Positions 12,243 to 23,615 of a stretch of 64,000 bases of DNA are shown piece by piece. Positions within the stretch are counted from its first letter, which is position 1. The number at the start of each line of letters is the position of its first letter. Origin of the DNA: Trissonchulus latispiculum (taxonomy: Eukaryota; Nematoda; Enoplea; Enoplida; Ironidae). A model generated the notes under the pieces. That model searched no databases and was not told the DNA's origin. It was given only the letters and a program-made list of their open reading frames with translations. A program made the translations under genes and the position numbers. The stretch covers positions 27,732-91,731 of the forward strand of contig JASAND010007811.1 of NCBI GenBank assembly GCA_030248195.1, in the 5' to 3' direction.

Positions 12243-12406
12243 CCTTTTATTTCACGTTTATTTATTTTCTCGGAAGGGATATAATTTAGTTAATTCTTAT
12301 TTCTATCGAAACATTGTATATACATTAGTAATATTGAAATACTGCACTTTACTACATAATATGTCACCTTTTATTTCACGTTTATTTATTTCCTCAGAAG
12401 GGATAT
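12243..12406. repeat. 40-bp direct repeat flanking the channel start codon
   Basis: The segment 12243-12282 recurs at 12367-12406 with two mismatches by eye. The second copy ends on the proposed start ATG (12405-12407) of the IR-type channel, so promoter or 5'UTR sequence has been locally duplicated. Confidence 0.6.
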
Positions 12407-15400
12407 GCGCTTGATTTGGCTATTTATTCCACTTATTTTCCGATTTTGTTACATGCTGTCCTTATTCCCCGTATTTTCATCAGATTCAGGTAAATTTCCA
12501 ACTTCAATCTTCATATTTTGTTAATTATTTAAATATCAATAATATGCTAACCTAGTTGCATTTCACGTTAGGCTGTCTACTTTGCTGAATTTTGTGAAAA
12601 CGTCAACATCCAACGGATTTCGCTTTAATAGTCTCCTTAACTTGGTAACCCGTAAAAGATAATTGGGAAAGTATAAGGTTTATTGATATGTTATCTCAGA
12701 AAATATGTATCAACTGGCTGTTTACATATATTTTCTATGTCGTCCATAAAATCGAACATTCTGAAGCAAAACTCATGTCATCATAGTCAAATTCTTAAAG
12801 ATACGATACAACATTTGACATTAGAGGCTGTGTCATCTCGTAATGAACCCATTGTGTTTGTACTCTGCCACGTACAAAACTTTACATGTGCATAAGTTTG
12901 TACATTTGCAAAGTCGAAAGTAAAACTACCCTCATTAGCCCTATTGTTTTCAGTTGTGTGCTCACGCCTAGTGTTTTAGTGTTTTCATGTTGAAACGTCT
13001 CCTGTGTGTAACAGAAGGAACCAGTACACAATAACTACAAATCAGTGAGAACAGATTTCTTTGAAGAAAGCTGGCATGTCTGCTTGCAACCAAAAATCAT
13101 ATTCTCACAAATGCGATTTGTGCATTGGATATTTTCAAATGATTCCAACAGCATTTTACTTCAACGAATTACTTGATGACCCAAACGATAGATCTCCTGG
13201 CTTCTACATTCAGTATACTACAGAAGTTTGCTCTTATCTAGGTTTGAGATGCTGTTTTGTCAGATGTAAGTTTCCGTTTCCGTGTATTTTCCGTTCTTTT
13301 TATAGAAGGTGTTTACTTTTATGTAAAATCCACCACAAATAATTGTAGAAAATAAACAATTGAACAATAAATAATTAATAATGTAATATAATCTACCAAT
13401 AATAATGTAGCTAATAATGTGTAATGCAAATACTATAATTAACAACAGTTTTTATCAGCTGCGACAACTTTTCAGATTATAATAAAGACTTTGGACAGCT
13501 TGTCAACGGCTCATGGACGGGAATGATAAGGGATATTGCAAATGGAGTGATTGATACATCGCTGCCGTTGTTTACGCCCTCTGCTGCACGAAGAGCAGTA
13601 GTTGACTTCACACCAACCGTCGCCGAAGCGGACTATGCCATAGCTATGCACTACCCAGCTTTCGACAAGTCGATTCGATTCCTAGTACACCCCTTTAAAT
13701 TCTCAGTATGGGTGGCGGTTATCATGGTAGTTCTCTGTGCTGCTATAATTGTTTGTGCTTGCACCAAGAAGCGCCGCATAGGAATTGTTTCCAGCTTTGT
13801 GGAAAGCTTCATTCTTCTGGTCCGCCAGCAGCAGCTTACATTTACTTTGCGTGGAGGCGGCTACCTTCGCGTTTTATGCATAGCAGTTTGCATTGGTGGA
13901 TTCTTTGTTTCTACCCACTATCAGGCAAGTTTGTAGAATAAAATTTCAAACGACTGTAAAATTGGAATGTTGCACCGTTTAGCCGATGTTAAATGAACAA
14001 ATTTTAATTTAACATCTAATTAATATTTTAATATCGAATTTAATACGAATTTTCCTTTTGTTTGAATATAGTCAAATGTTTGGTGGCAGAGAAAATTGTT
14101 TAAAAAAGAACAGTATCCCTATCCTTGTGTTTCGTTTGATTTGAAATTTCGAATTCGAAAATTTGAAATTCGAAAAATTTGAAATTTTATTTTGGGGGTC
14201 AGCTCTGCAATCCAACGAACAGTTTAGCTTTCTGGAAGCTTAGAACTAATAAACCATGTGAATCGGTGATGAATAATAAATTCTCACAAACAATTAGTAT
14301 ATTAATATGAAACTTTATAATTCCTAGTCTTTTGGTTTCAAGAAAAAGAACTGCTTGCTTTGGCGAATACATTGCCAAGGAAAGCTGTTGCTTTCGACTG
14401 AAGTTTGCAGCAAGTTTTCATCAGAATGAAATTGATCAACTTAGTATATGACTGGAATTGTGTCTTTTTGGGAACTTAACCGTTATTAAACGGAAACTAG
14501 CTAAGAGGAACCAGAAACTAAAAGAATGGATACTAAAATGCTTCGACTATACATTTTAGCTACATCAGCAACACAGAAACCATGAATTTGCTAATTTTAT
14601 ACATTGTGCCGATTTCAAACTCCTTTGATTTGACAACATAAAGCTGCAAACGTTTCTTCACAAATTATTGGCGTCATTAGTGACAAATTGTTCTCCGAAA
14701 ATAACATTTCGAAGACAGATAGTTCTAAACATCACTGCTCAAAAGTACAAGCCTAAGGACAAAGGCTAAGTCCTGAAACCAATTTGTGGTGATGCTTTAT
14801 GAACTTGAATGAATACAGTTTAGTTTATTATGTTTGCATTGCATGGCCTATATAATTTATTGAACCGGAAGCTTTCTTCGCAACTGGCGCCTGTTAGACT
14901 ACAGAAGAAATCTTTGGAATAGTTTTCAAAAGCAGCAGAAATCGGATTTTGGCCCTTGATGAACAGTATGTTAGAATATGGATCGGCATTCCAAAATTGG
15001 TTTAAGCAAACATAGAACATAAAAATATAAGACATTTTTGACATAAGAAAAAACATTTTAGGCAGGACTGGCAAGTCGTCTCATCGTTACTCCTTTGCCA
15101 CCGCCTATTAGAGATATTCATAATCTTAGTGAACTCATCAAAGAGAGAGAGTATAAAATCGCAGCGTACACAACGGGTTCCATTTTCTTTACTCCGGAAT
15201 CCCAAGGCGGCCTTCAGAAGCTTTACGAAGCCTCACTGGTCAACCCTGCTGTAATCATTCGAGGTAAAATACAGCAAAGCAAAGTAATAAGGTAATAAAG
15301 AAAAATGCTTTATTTTGTATCTCTGTATCTCAAGCTGGGAAAAGACGTTTGATTTTTGATTTTTAGCAATTTTACATTTGTTCTCTAGAAGTTTGAATAC

Positions 15401-17196
15401 TAAGTGTCTAGCCAACACTTGCAATCAAAATACCGTGTATAAATCAATAATCAATGTACCGTTTGTCTAATCAGCGAGGCGTAGAGAAACTTGTACTTGC
15501 TGTGAGTAATTTCAGTTTAGTTTAAAATTTAGTTTACTAATTTAATTTAGAATTCTCCGCTGTAACGCCAGGATAGTGTAGATAGTTGCAATACTACGTT
15601 GACTAAGTAAGACCTTAAATTAAAAGCACACCTAATAAACTGTGATTGCAGAATTGACAAAATTTGTAGCATCTAAATATCGCTGAAACAGATTTCTTTT
15701 AGATGACGACAGGACAGGAGATATCTTGGAAACTAACAAAAACTATGTCATTTTTGAAGAAACAGACTTTTTCTTATATTGGGTTGGCAAAAATCCAAGA
15801 CTATGCAAACTGTTTGTCGTTCCGGAACCAAACTTTAAGGACATACGCACTTTTCCCTTACGACGGGGATCTCCTCTTCTTCACAATTTGTCCATGGCAG
15901 TCATGCACTTGTCCGTTCACGGAGTTATGGAACATCTGCGGCAGCGATACCTGCATGAGAAGGAACTTACTAGAATGTGTCAGTTGATAAAGGGGGAAAA
16001 GCTGGCTGTTTCCATGGATCTGTCACAGTTTACGTTGGCATTCTATTTGTTACTGATACTGTTTTCAATTGGAACACTTGCACTAGGTAGTGTTCAAGTG
16101 ATTGTCTTCACATGCGGGTGATGCATACATTAATATGAAACAAAGCACATTAACCCAACAAACAAAAGTGTCTGCAAAAGGTAAAGAGTTTCCTCCGTAA
16201 CATTTAAACTAATAATAAGTCTGCTGCGCTCTAGGATTCTAAAAGCTAATATTTAGTGTAGAGCCTTTTTATCTTGATGCAGGACTAAGTTAATTTAAAG
16301 TTTTTTCAAAGTTATTTTCCAAGCTTAGGTATCTGTAGCCAATACGGAATTATACAGCAGCGAAAATGCAGCAAGAATACATAAAGTAGCGGTGATCTGC
16401 AAAAGTTGAAGCAAGAAGCAATTTTGCTTTTCAGAATTGCTATTTGTAACCATTTTCGCTGACGCCTCACAATTAAGAAGAATTTATATTTGTTTTATGA
16501 GTCATACGTACATAGTGAATTTCCAAAACTGAAAAACAGAAAACTTACGAGTATTTTATGTTCCGCCATCTTAAAGCACTAGTTATACGCTTTCATGGTG
16601 ACACTGACAGCTGTCTTTTGCCTGTAAAGTGCACGTAATTTTAGATGGCTGAGCAAACATAGGAGCCTGCTGCACTGAAGTCGCAGCAGGAATAATGTGT
16701 AAATGTAAGGGTATTTCGGTACACAATTATGTAGGCACGCTCTGTTCATGTTCAGAAGCTACGAATCAGAGCGATCTTTGGCCGCCAAAGGCAAGATCGC
16801 CAAGGATTGTGGGATCGATTCTCACCTTAGGCCCGAACAGGTGCGGTAGTAACATATCTTACTTTTTTGTTCGTAGCAAATCCATAGTCGTTTCGCGTAT
16901 GACACATGATCGTATGTTTAGCGGCGAAAGTATATAATTTCGATAATGCGATTCGCTGAGAGCAGATAACCGAGGTGCGACACTTATAACAGATTTCAGC
17001 ATCCATGGCAAGTGCCCCCTTATGTACAGCTCTATGATTTATCCTAGCTACATCTTAAATATCCATTTCTTTATACTAAATTTGATATTGCTGTGTTGCA
17101 GCCTTTGAATCAATCATGCACAGAGTTACGTCCTTTGCAAATGGAAAATACAAAATTTCCGAAATTCCACCAATCATATCTTCCGTGTTCCAATAA
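12405..17196 (+). CDS. Ionotropic glutamate receptor-like (IR-type) channel
   Basis: Ligand-gated cation channel of the iGluR/IR superfamily. Exons: 12405-12489 (tentative signal peptide, MRLIWLFIPLIF start, donor CAG|gtaaat), about 13071-13265, 13476-13924, 15062-15263, 15703-16086, 17102-17196. Exon 13071-13265 gives the start of ligand lobe S1. Exon 13476-13924 gives the S1 end with ARRAVVDF, whose arginine sits where iGluRs bind the ligand carboxylate, then M1, pore loop and M3 ending HYQ. The next two exons give M3/S2 (AGLASRLIVTP), the rest of S2 and M4 (LAFYLLLILFSIGTLALG). The last exon adds a short tail and TAA at 17194-17196. Phases agree from 13071 onward. Intron 13925-15061 is GC-AG (CAG|gcaagt). 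The long amino-terminal domain of true iGluRs is absent, as in many IRs. Weakest point: the purine-rich acceptor proposed at 13071, so an extra 5' exon is possible. Confidence 0.75.
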
Positions 17197-18439
17197 CACC
17201 TTCTTAACTGCCATTAAAGAAGGGATGAAGAATCGGCTACTGCACTTACCACAAGTACTATTTGATATGATTACAATTCACTACGAATCATTTAAATGAT
17301 ACAGGTTTTCATATTGTGCTCTTGGTTTTTCTAAATAATAATCCTTTAAGATGGAGCAGTGTTAACCTTCGCACACCACAAAGTTTTACCGTCTGGTAAG
17401 CACCGAATGTTGTGCTGTGTAGTAAGTGAAGTGTGCTGTTACAATGCTGTATTATATTATATTAGCTTGGAGAAGAGTATTAGTAGCATCTAATTGCTCG
17501 CATAGGTTCATTACGCTATCGCACTTATTCCATGAAAGACATAAGCTTCTGGCAGCGATCGCAGTAGAAATCTTTTGCAGTTCGCAGTATATGCATAAAA
17601 ATTCCAATAGTAGGCATAATGAGACATACTACCCTCGTGGGCACTAAGCACATACTATTTGGTTACAACGAAGCTTCTGCTTGTAAACGTTAACGCTAAC
17701 CGAAAGCAATTTTACATTATAAGCAAGCAGGCATTACTTCACTTTAGGATACTCAATGCTTTGTTGCAAACACAATGCTACTGAAGTTATATGGGGAAAA
17801 CTAAATATTCAAACAACATCAACGGGTAATTTCTTTTACTGCGTATAAATGCTACGTGCAATATAACAAATACGTGAATACTGATGCATTTTAGTACTAT
17901 TGTTGTTGGAGTTGATTTTGTTTGAACACAGATGGTACCACAGTTGGAAACTTAATGTTGTATTTTCTTGCAGTAAAAGGATTTGCTTTGTATAATGCTG
18001 CTTCAAGTGCTGAAAATATAAGCCCAGAGCACAATTTAGGCTACATTAAGGTCATATCTGTTATACAGCTTTCACCAAACACTGGCGGCTTAAATGCAAA
18101 GCTTTGTTGGGGATTAGACGTACCAAAACTTGCACCATTTATTAAGATCGGTAAACTATGGGTCAAGAATGAAACCACAGCTCTTTCACCGGACATTCCC
18201 CCAATAAATTACTATTCGTTACAAGGCCTATCAAATCAAAAGCGCCGCTTGTGTGAATCCGCAAGACATCGCGATTTCAGTAGGAGATGCATGCTCCTTC
18301 GGACTAGCACAGATGAGCAATCGCAACCATGGGAAAGAAACTAGCGGAAAGCTAAAACTGTTTTTGCAAAAAATTAGCAATTTTTGCTTTTTTAAAACAT
18401 GTTATACCCGCAGATGGACAAGAGGGGAGGGTGGAATTC
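17197..18439. other. Intergenic DNA between convergent channel copies
   Basis: The region after the channel stop contains only short frames. A 140-codon open frame at 17922-18344 has no recognisable domain and no supporting splice context. Confidence 0.4.
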
Positions 18440-18596
18440 CATGCATGTGCTGGGGGGGAGGGTTTCAGGGGGGGGGGGGGTTTCAAAGACCGGACTTGGA
18501 CCTCACCTACCTCAGAATCCGGAAAAATCTGTTTTTCCGGCGGCCTTCGGCCACCGGTTCACTCCCCCCCAGAGCTTCCCCTCCTGCACATGTCTG
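18440..18596 (-). mobile_element. hAT-like MITE, second copy
   Basis: Reverse-oriented relative of 6695-6879: CAGACATGTGCAGGAGGGGA-type end on the minus strand at 18596, and CATGCATGTGC end at 18440. Interior again has long G/C runs and CCGGAAAAAT/TTTTTCCGG. Target duplication not clear here. Confidence 0.65.
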
Positions 18597-19056
18597 ATTT
18601 CAACCCACCCGCTTCTCGCGAAGACGCCCACGTGCTCCCAACAATTCTCACAATCAGGTTTTACTGTCAAACGACCAACACTGTTTTTTATTTAAAATCT
18701 GTCATTTTTTCAGTAAAAATCGTTTAAAAAAGTTGATCTTGTTAAAAATAGCTTTTCAGTTAAACATTTGAAAACATCTACAAAACAAGCTGAATTTCGC
18801 TTAGAAACTGCCCTCAGGCAAAATTACTTCCACAAGGCGCACCCAAACTGGCTACCACAAGGGTGGATAAAGTTGTGTCTCCAGTTCAGGAATGCTTAAA
18901 CATTGCTGAATATCACCTTAAATTACTGGATTTTTAGATTTGTGCTCACCAGTTGTTTTCAAAACTGGCATCTGTGGTCAGTTTTGGGAAGACCACTTTA
19001 AAATTTCCAAATGTTTTGGCAATAGACCACATATGTAGCGTATCAAAAACAACATG

Positions 19057-19778
19057 TGTAACGGATCAAGGTGACGCATGGTCAGTTTTACCGTTGCAGG
19101 TGGCTGAAGCTGACCTAGCTACCTGTCAGGCTTAGCATACATAATCATGATTAGGGACACTTTTAACTAGCCAGATAGTAGCTCTCCCAACGTGTACTTA
19201 TGGGACTGGGGGAATTCTTACACTAGGGGAGCTCTACTGGGAGGATTCAACCCATTTCATTCTCTCCCTTCAGTACTGTATTTTCCCTTCGTGTGCACTC
19301 GCTCCTATCAAGTCGTCCTTTCCCCCTTATTACTCCTTGTATAGTGTGCCGCTCTCCACTAAGCTATCCCCAGAGCTACTGGTACGTTGGCTAGGCCAAC
19401 CCTGCTGTCACTGTAAGTCATTTTATAGTGTTTATGTGTTGTTTACGTGAGGGTTCAGCCCACGTAATATTTATTTATATTCTTTATGTAATTAATATAC
19501 TTGTTGTTCCTACTTATTAAAGTGTTGTTACTACTATTTAGTATGCTATTAACTGAGCTCCTGATTAGGTGGGTAGCATTCTGTCAAGTCTGAGTGAGTG
19601 GGTAGAGTCGTCTCTTCCCTTACGGCAGGTTGTAACTACTGCGTATAAATTGTCTAGCGAGGCTGTCCCGACAGTCACCTGTGGTCGGTGAGTTATCTGT
19701 CAGTGCTATGGTCTTCGCATCCGCCAGGTACGGGTGTGGTAACGGTGCTAGGTAAGCTACGTTACTGGCCCCGCTACA
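19057..19778. mobile_element. Solo LTR of a Ty3/gypsy-type element
   Basis: A 722-bp unit beginning TGTAACGG and ending CCGCTACA, flanked by the 4-bp duplication CATG (19053-19056 and 19779-19782). TG...CA ends plus a 4-bp duplication fit a solo LTR left by recombination. No internal region or second LTR is present, and it is not similar to the 582-bp LTR at 28483. Confidence 0.7.
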
Positions 19779-19918
19779 CATGTCCTCCTATGTCAAAATT
19801 GGACCCTGTGTGAACGATTTCCTAACAGCAAACTAAATCAGTAAAACAAGAAAAGCTAGAAACAAAGGTGGACGGTTGTCAAATGGGTAATTAAAAAGTG
19901 GTTATTATTATCATTTAC

Positions 19919-22042
19919 CTAGGGCAAGCGTTCCAGCAGAAAACAGTGTTAGCAGCAGGTAGAACGCCAGTTTAATCTGAGATAAATCCATCGAAACAGC
20001 AAGTTTTTCATTTTTTACTAGTTGACACATGCGAGCGTGCTCCTTTTCATGCAGGTAGAGCTGCCTTAGGTGCTCCATGACGCCGAGAACAGAAAAATGC
20101 AAAACAGCCATTGAGACATTCTGCAGTAGAAGGGATCCTCGTCTCAAAGCAAATGTGCGAATGTCTTTATAGTTTGGTTCAGGAATAACAAACAGTTTGC
20201 ACAGCTTTGGGTTCTTACCAAACCAGTATGAAAAGAAATCTTCTTGCTCAAAGACGACATATTCTTTGTTGGCTTCCAAAATACGCCCTGTATTTTTGTC
20301 ACCTAAAACAGTATCGCACTATGCTGTTTTGAGTGCTACGTGTTCTGAAGTACCATTAAAATCAACGATATAATTGACTGAATTAAGTACTCAATCTAAT
20401 TAATCATTTCAAGGTCTACTAAATTATATTCATATATTCAAATCCTGAAAGGTTCGTTTTGTTTCTTACTTCGGTCTACGTTTCCTTATGCTTGCTTTTT
20501 GCTACGACGCAGTATTAGTGTCAAAGAACCTAGTAGCTGTATCAGATTACAAACAGTTTGCTTGTAAACATGACTGCTGAAATAATCGACCACCAAATTT
20601 CTATCAATTATTCCACAACTTCAAAACAAATGCAATATCAACGTCATCGTGAAATATAGATTTCGAACTCGAGTGAGCATAAGAGTTGACCAAATTGAGG
20701 GATTTACAAGGATAATATTTCACTGCAAAAATGGCGCAAAGTTACATAGCCAATCGCTCAAAATCCAAACTTTAATTATGAACAGACCTCACCTTGGCGC
20801 AATATGCTGTAAACCTTAAAGCGAAAAATAGCATTTTTGAGCAAAAATTGCAGTTCCTGTGTCCAATTTTTTCAATTCATTGTAAGGAGTCCAGAGGCGA
20901 CATAGGTACCAAAAGAATGCTTAATATGTGTAGAGTGCAGCTAGTTATACGCCACTTTTGTATCTGTTGTCAACCGTGCAGAATAAGAGAAAGATTACTG
21001 TAGGTCCTGTTTTTCATTGTACAAAACAGCCGACTATCCAAATTTCTGACTGAAAATTCACCAAAAATCCACCGTTCAATTCGAATTGCACCAATGTAAC
21101 TCACTGCATTCTACAATATGTCCTCAACTTGTGTATAAAGTTGTGGCGCTGTATCTTTCATACAGCGACGAACTTTGGATGCAAACCCTCTAGCCCAACT
21201 TTATCATTTTCCTATGTTTAACACATGTTGTGGTCACCTTTGAAGGGCTCAAGAGAACGATGGAAGCAGTATTACGCAAAACACGCTTGTCCTGCTTTGC
21301 GGACCCATTGGTAGTACAAACTGTGTGAAAATGAGCAAAATCGAAAATAGCCGAAAATCAGCCTAAAAGCGGCCCCCCTCCTTTAAAAGTGCAAGCTTAT
21401 TTCTTGATACTAGTGCTATGCCCAAGATCGGGCCGTAATTTAGGTATTAGAACAGCCTCAGGTTCATACTAAGACAATTACTTCGTCATCGCAACCCCTC
21501 TGCACTGTTTTGTCAAGGATGTGGAGAACTAGTAAGGTACGCAAGGGAGTGATTCCAAAACCATGAGCTCACTTAAAACTATTATGCCGATTGCTGTGAT
21601 AGCATAACTATACATCTATTAGCAGTACGTTAATTCCGATCATCAAAACAAACATAACGTTTCCACTCGTTTAATATACAAGCCTAGCAAATTTTCCGGA
21701 ATCAGCGTAGTTCCTCTGTACTGACGAATTTGGTAGACGTGTTTTATGTCTTTCAGAAATGTCATAAAATCTGTAGCTTTTTAGCAGCTGAATTTTCAGA
21801 TGCAATTACCTTAAGTAAAAACCTCAACACATTCGCTTACCATAAATGATGACAGGAGGGTTAACCAATGAGGCCTCATAAAGCTTTTGAAGGCCGCCCT
21901 GAGATGCTGGATTAAAGTGTATGATGCCATCGGCGTAAACTGCTAGTTTGTACTCATTCTTTTTGACCAATAAGCTTACGCTCTGGATGTCTGTAATAGG
22001 CGGCGACAAAGGCGTAACAATAAGGCGGCTTGAGAGTCCCGC
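19919..22042 (-). CDS. Partial IR-type channel copy (last two large exons)
   Basis: Minus-strand paralogue of the channel at 12405-17196. Exon 21841-22042 (202 nt) encodes the M3/S2 junction (AGLSSRLIVTPLSPP). Exon 19919-20302 (384 nt) encodes the S2 end and M4 (LAFYLLLTLFSAGTLALG). Both exons match their + strand counterparts exactly in length and splice phase (G|GT at the junction, CTAG|gtaaat at the end), and both stay open. No counterpart of the pore-forming M1-M3 exon is found upstream on this strand through 28.1 kb, nor of the last tail exon. So it is either a truncated inverted duplicate or a gene with a very distant upstream part. Intact frames argue for recent origin or constraint; missing exons argue against function. 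Confidence 0.7.
20303..21840. other. Intron of the minus-strand channel copy
   Basis: Separates the two exons of the minus-strand channel copy. The corresponding + strand intron is only 439 bp, so this one has expanded. No gene or clear repeat boundary seen. Confidence 0.45.
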
Positions 22043-22677
22043 CTAAAGCATTGTACAAATAACTAACTATACTATATGTCCTTAATTTTCAAAAACTAAA
22101 ATACAAATTTACCCATTCAAATTTTTTTCAGCCGATTGGTCTCAGTTCGTCAGCTTACTTTCGGTTACTGCGTAGTTAACCTGTTAAAAGCATCCTCAGT
22201 TGGTCGTCTGTTTTTCCGGCAATACCTCTGCGTAGGCGGCTATATACATTATTCTGTGCAGCTTCTTCTCTCTGCTGCATGCTTAAACTAGTACAGGACT
22301 GTGTGATGAAGATAACAGGGGGTTTCAAATGTATACTGTTGACATTACCATGCAACGGCTACACATTTCCAGTTTTCAGAAGTAACGAAATTTTGCCATA
22401 ACGAATATACAAATTAGAAATATTCGATTCAAACAAATCAATTTGTGATATGGCTTAGTGTTAATTTGCCGTGCTTTATCCCGATGCCACAAACTAGTTT
22501 TGTCAAATACTTCCTTATGTGTACGGTGCAAGATGACAAGAAGCAAACAACTACGTGCACACAAATTACTGAGATACACGCTGTAGAGTGCACACAAATT
22601 ACTGAGATGGACGCTGTGGAGTTGGAATGTAAGAAATGAAATTGTCACTTCAGCACCTGAGACCCGAAAAATTCTGT

Positions 22678-22747
22678 CCTCGAGTGGGATTCGAATCCAC
22701 GACTTCCGGTTTAACAGTCCGACGCTCTCCCAACGGAGCTATCGAGG
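22678..22747 (-). tRNA. tRNA-like sequence, anticodon GTT (Asn), probably degenerate
   Basis: Minus strand folds as a cloverleaf: six-pair acceptor CCTCGA/TCGAGG, D stem GCTC/GAGC, anticodon loop CTGTTAA, and T arm GTGGA-TTCGAAT-CCCAC. A T5 run follows within 10 nt, as in Pol III terminators. The acceptor has six pairs, not seven, and the anticodon stem and T stem each have one mismatch. It is more likely a tRNA pseudogene or tRNA-derived SINE head than a working gene. Confidence 0.5.
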
Positions 22748-23615
22748 CTACAGACAGACAAAGCTAGAAGGCTAGCTAGCTGACAATAAATGAATAATGT
22801 GTTTTACAACGCGGACACACTCGTGACCCAGGGCGAGGAACACTCTGGAGTGCTGCCTGCCTACAATGCCGAAATGTGACTGTTCGATGGGAAAACTCTG
22901 ACGACATTCTTGGCATTAACTGCATTTAAAGCACTCAAATTAACACTAAACCAAATCACAAATTTGTTGTAGCACGCAACATTGTGCACTCATAAATAAC
23001 GCCCCAAATACTTGTGAAACCCTCGCGCAGGGAACTCGTTCGTTTCGCGCACTCGTGCCCTGCACTCGGAGTTTCACAAGTATCCGTGCCTTAAATTACT
23101 GAGTGCACGCTGGCCCGTGCCACAACCTATACAAGAACAAATTCTCTTATCTCTGGCATGTTAAATTTACCGTATACGAATTCCGCCATTGAATGTAGGT
23201 TTTGCAAAGTAACCTTATCTTAAAATACTGGTTACTATTTTCCTTGAATTGATACCTATTTGAGTAAAACTTAAAAACTGCAATTAGGGCTAGTTTTATG
23301 AATACTTTGCAAAACAGAGGCATTTGAGTTTTCAGGAAAAATGGGCTTTCTGAGAAAAACCGTAATTATAAACTCAAACAAGGACTAGTTGGCGTAGCCG
23401 GTCTCAATTCTGGACTTATCTCCAAAACTGAGCACAAATATTTTGCAGAAAACTTCTACTTGTTCATGTCATTCCCACCTGGTTAACTTTTTTCTAATAT
23501 GTCAGCTTTTCTATGAATGGAACAGGTCTATATTATCCGAGATAAGGCTTTAGCTCACACGTTAACTAATCTAAACAGATATCATTTCGGTTTTTAGCCA
23601 CATTTTAGCCACGGT
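22748..23615. other. Intergenic DNA with a small foldback repeat
   Basis: No gene. Contains the foldback at 22984-23108, described separately. Confidence 0.4.
22984..23108. repeat. Small foldback repeat, copy 2
   Basis: Outer ends GTGCACTCA and TGAGTGCAC are inverted. Inside, ATACTTGTGAAAC pairs with GTTTCACAAGTAT. The core resembles 4475-4592. Confidence 0.6.

Noticed and set aside
16750..16840. Second tRNA gene (B-box-like GTGGGATCGATTCTCAC)
   Set aside because: Only the T arm folds well; no acceptor stem or anticodon arm can be drawn.
17922..18344. 140-codon ORF as a gene between the channel copies
   Set aside because: No ATG-context, domain or splice support, and it ends next to MITE sequence.
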